Origin: Thermoprotei archaeon
Lineage (GTDB): Archaea > Thermoproteota > Thermoprotei > Thermofilales > B15-G2
Reading direction: 5' to 3'
NCBI GenBank assembly: GCA_003649445.1
Contig: QMRV01000123.1
Coordinates: forward strand, 1-5,743
DNA length: 5,743 bases
Shown piece after piece: positions 4,766-5,743 of this stretch. The translations under genes were made by a program, and so were the position numbers. The stretch's first letter is position 1, and the number at the start of each line of letters is the position of its first letter. The notes under the pieces were generated by a model. It did no database searches. It worked only from the letters and a program-made list of their open reading frames with translations, and was not told the DNA's origin.

Positions 4766-5068
4766 CTATTGTTTGTATATTATTTTGTGAAACCTCTCTA
4801 TGTATTCTGGATGTTTTTCTAGCCAGTATTTTACGTAGCTACATGAAACTTTGAGTACGCGTATTTTCTTTTCTATGGCGTAGCTTATTGCGTATTTTAC
4901 TAGCTTAGACGCTATTCCTTTTCCTCTGAATTTGCGTAGAGTATATGTTAGGATTAGATGTATTGCGTCGTTTTCTATTCTGTATTTTAGTATTGCTACC
5001 TTCTTTCTCCCTATTTTTGCGTAGAATTTTTCGTTATTAAGGCCGAAGGTTAGTTCTTTCTTCATCAT
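4766..5068 (-). CDS. Small GNAT-fold acetyltransferase (COG2388-like)
   Basis: A 100-residue protein resembling the compact GNAT group COG2388 / Acetyltransf_CG. An acetyl-CoA pyrophosphate loop is visible at residues 45-57 (RKFRGKGIASKLV), followed by a helix and then the group's hallmark SCSYVKYWLEKHPEY at 75-89. C76 matches the conserved cysteine of this group. The acceptor substrate is unknown; a small molecule or protein amine is the usual assumption. Two adjacent ATGs (5068, 5065) and a TTG (5074) are possible starts. ATG 5066-5068 is chosen because a TTAAATAA box is centred about 26 bases upstream and no ribosome site is seen, indicating a leaderless message. It is transcribed divergently from hypA across about 90 bases and is 49 bases upstream of vapBC, which has its own promoter. 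Confidence 0.78.
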   Translation of the reverse strand: MMKKELTFGLNNEKFYAKIGRKKVAILKYRIENDAIHLILTYTLRKFRGKGIASKLVKYAISYAIEKKIRVLKVSCSYVKYWLEKHPEYIERFHKIIYKQ

Positions 5069-5089
5069 TTTCAACCGGGACTATATTAT

Positions 5090-5099
5090 TTTATTTAAG
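5090..5099 (-). promoter_or_regulatory. TATA-like promoter of the acetyltransferase gene
   Basis: CTTAAATAAA on the minus strand is centred about 26 bases before ATG 5068 and fits a leaderless start. It sits in the short divergent region shared with hypA. Confidence 0.5.
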
Positions 5100-5118
5100 G
5101 TAAAAGCTAATTAGGGTA

Positions 5119-5133
5119 TTTTTCGAATTATTC
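5119..5133 (+). promoter_or_regulatory. Weak candidate promoter of hypA
   Basis: An A/T-rich element with TTTTTCGAATTATT lies about 30 bases before ATG 5161, the expected place for a TATA box with a very short leader. The match is poor and no clear ribosome site precedes hypA. Confidence 0.3.
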
Positions 5134-5160
5134 TTCAGCATTGCTTTACGGTATTGGGCT

Positions 5161-5592
5161 ATGCATGAGTGGGCTATTGCTGAGGGTATAGTTAGTACCG
5201 TTGTTAGTTTTTCCTTGAAGGAGGGTGCTAAGAAGGTTACTAAAGTTGTTATTAGTGTTGGTGAGCTTTCTCAGTTAAATCTTGAAATTTTAAGAGACGC
5301 TATTAAGGAGCTATCTGAGGGTACGATAATGGAAGGTGCTGAAATAGTTTTCCAAGTAGAGGAAGCAATGTTTAAATGCTCAAGCTGTGGTTTTTCATGG
5401 AGTTTCAGTAGTGTGAAGAAGAATTTGCTGAGAATGTTTTGCGGGGAAGACGTTGAAGAATGTGATAACCCTGTTCACTACGTTCCAGACCTTGTTAACG
5501 TGTTCCTGCGCTGTCCTAAATGCGGTAGTCCAGATTTTGAAATTTCTTCGGGAAGAGGCGTTAACATAGTTTCAGTAGAGGTTATTAAGTAA
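5161..5592 (+). CDS. hypA: HypA, nickel metallochaperone for NiFe-hydrogenase maturation
   Basis: A 143-residue HypA of archaeal type. It opens with MHEWAIAEGI; in the family the N-terminal amine, His2 and Glu3 bind Ni2+, which fixes the ATG start. A GELSQLNLEIL segment (34-44) belongs to the Ni-binding/HypB-contact domain. The zinc domain has C73-S-S-C76 and C118-P-K-C121 separated by 41 residues, the long spacing seen in Thermococcus-type HypA. H106 in VHYVP matches the position of the extra His that joins the Ni site in the Thermococcus HypA-HypB complex. The insert also contains C94 and C101, which I do not expect in the family. It works in the cytoplasm, passing nickel to the hydrogenase large-subunit precursor. 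The next gene overlaps its stop by one base and is its probable ATPase partner. Confidence 0.93.
   Translation: MHEWAIAEGIVSTVVSFSLKEGAKKVTKVVISVGELSQLNLEILRDAIKELSEGTIMEGAEIVFQVEEAMFKCSSCGFSWSFSSVKKNLLRMFCGEDVEECDNPVHYVPDLVNVFLRCPKCGSPDFEISSGRGVNIVSVEVIK
5577..5582 (+). promoter_or_regulatory. Ribosome binding site for the ATPase gene inside hypA
   Basis: AGAGGT nine bases before ATG 5592-5594, within the last hypA codons. Together with the TAATG stop/start overlap it implies coupled translation of the two gene products. Confidence 0.5.
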
Positions 5593-5743
5593 TGGAGAGA
5601 GCCCTTGACCCGAGAGAAGCAGCTATAGATAAGAGGTTTAAAGGAATAAAGTATAGTGTTCTCGTTTTAAGCGGTAAAGGAGGTGTAGGTAAGAGCGTAA
5701 TATCGTCAATAATTTCCCTCCTATTAGCCAAGGAGAAGTTTAA
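5592..5743 (+). CDS. MinD/Mrp-family ATPase, probable atypical HypB, N-terminal part
   Basis: The first 50 codons of a gene cut by the window end. The reading MERALDPREAAIDKRFKGIK leads into a strand and a deviant Walker A, VLVLSGKGGVGKSVISS, with the signature Lys before the second Gly pair that defines the MinD/Mrp/ParA class. In Thermococcus, the nickel-enhancing partner of HypA is exactly such an Mrp/MinD-family ATPase (atypical HypB) and not the classical HypB GTPase. ATP binding there raises the nickel affinity of HypA. The one-base overlap with hypA supports the same role here. A general Fe-S carrier of the Mrp/NBP35 type is the alternative, and the cysteines that would distinguish it lie beyond the window. 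Confidence 0.85.
   Translation, partial: MERALDPREAAIDKRFKGIKYSVLVLSGKGGVGKSVISSIISLLLAKEKF

Overview
The window looks like chromosomal DNA of a hyperthermophilic crenarchaeon. The Desulfurococcales, for example a Staphylothermus-like organism, are my best guess, but this is an inference and not an identification. The base composition is AT-rich. Several single genes have a TATA-like box centred about 25-28 bases before the start codon, the archaeal leaderless arrangement, while genes with leaders use GGTGA or GGAGG ribosome sites. GTG and TTG starts are used. The gene content (two VapBC pairs, a single-domain retropepsin-like protein, archaeal HypA and a MinD/Mrp-type HypB partner) fits the same picture.

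Region 1 (1-2067, minus strand) is a compact cluster of cell-surface genes, read from right to left. It starts with a 151-residue secreted or anchored protein carrying a Cys/His cluster. Next comes a 398-residue protein with an N-terminal signal or anchor, nine N-glycosylation sequons and a C-terminal membrane helix. Last is a third membrane-anchored protein that runs off the left edge and appears frameshifted. Gaps are 22 and 0 bases and GGAGG sites lie just before the second and third genes, so this is probably one operon. I do not recognise the function of any of the three.

Region 2 (2283-4746) holds two unrelated type II toxin-antitoxin modules. Each has an AbrB-like VapB whose stop overlaps the start of a PIN-domain VapC by ATGA. 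One is on the plus strand (2333-3006) and one on the minus strand (4034-4716). Between them lie a gene-poor stretch of about 500 bases and a solitary retropepsin-fold gene (3513-3866) whose catalytic motif reads Asp-Ala-Gly instead of Asp-Thr/Ser-Gly. The start of the second antitoxin gene is a four-tract G-quadruplex motif, the most striking DNA-level signal in the window.

Region 3 (4766-5743) has a small GNAT-fold acetyltransferase gene on the minus strand. It is divergent from a plus-strand nickel-insertion operon: hypA, then, overlapping its stop by one base, the beginning of a MinD/Mrp-family ATPase that is most likely the atypical HypB that works with archaeal HypA in NiFe-hydrogenase maturation.

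No tRNA, rRNA, CRISPR array, insertion sequence or convincing terminator was seen.
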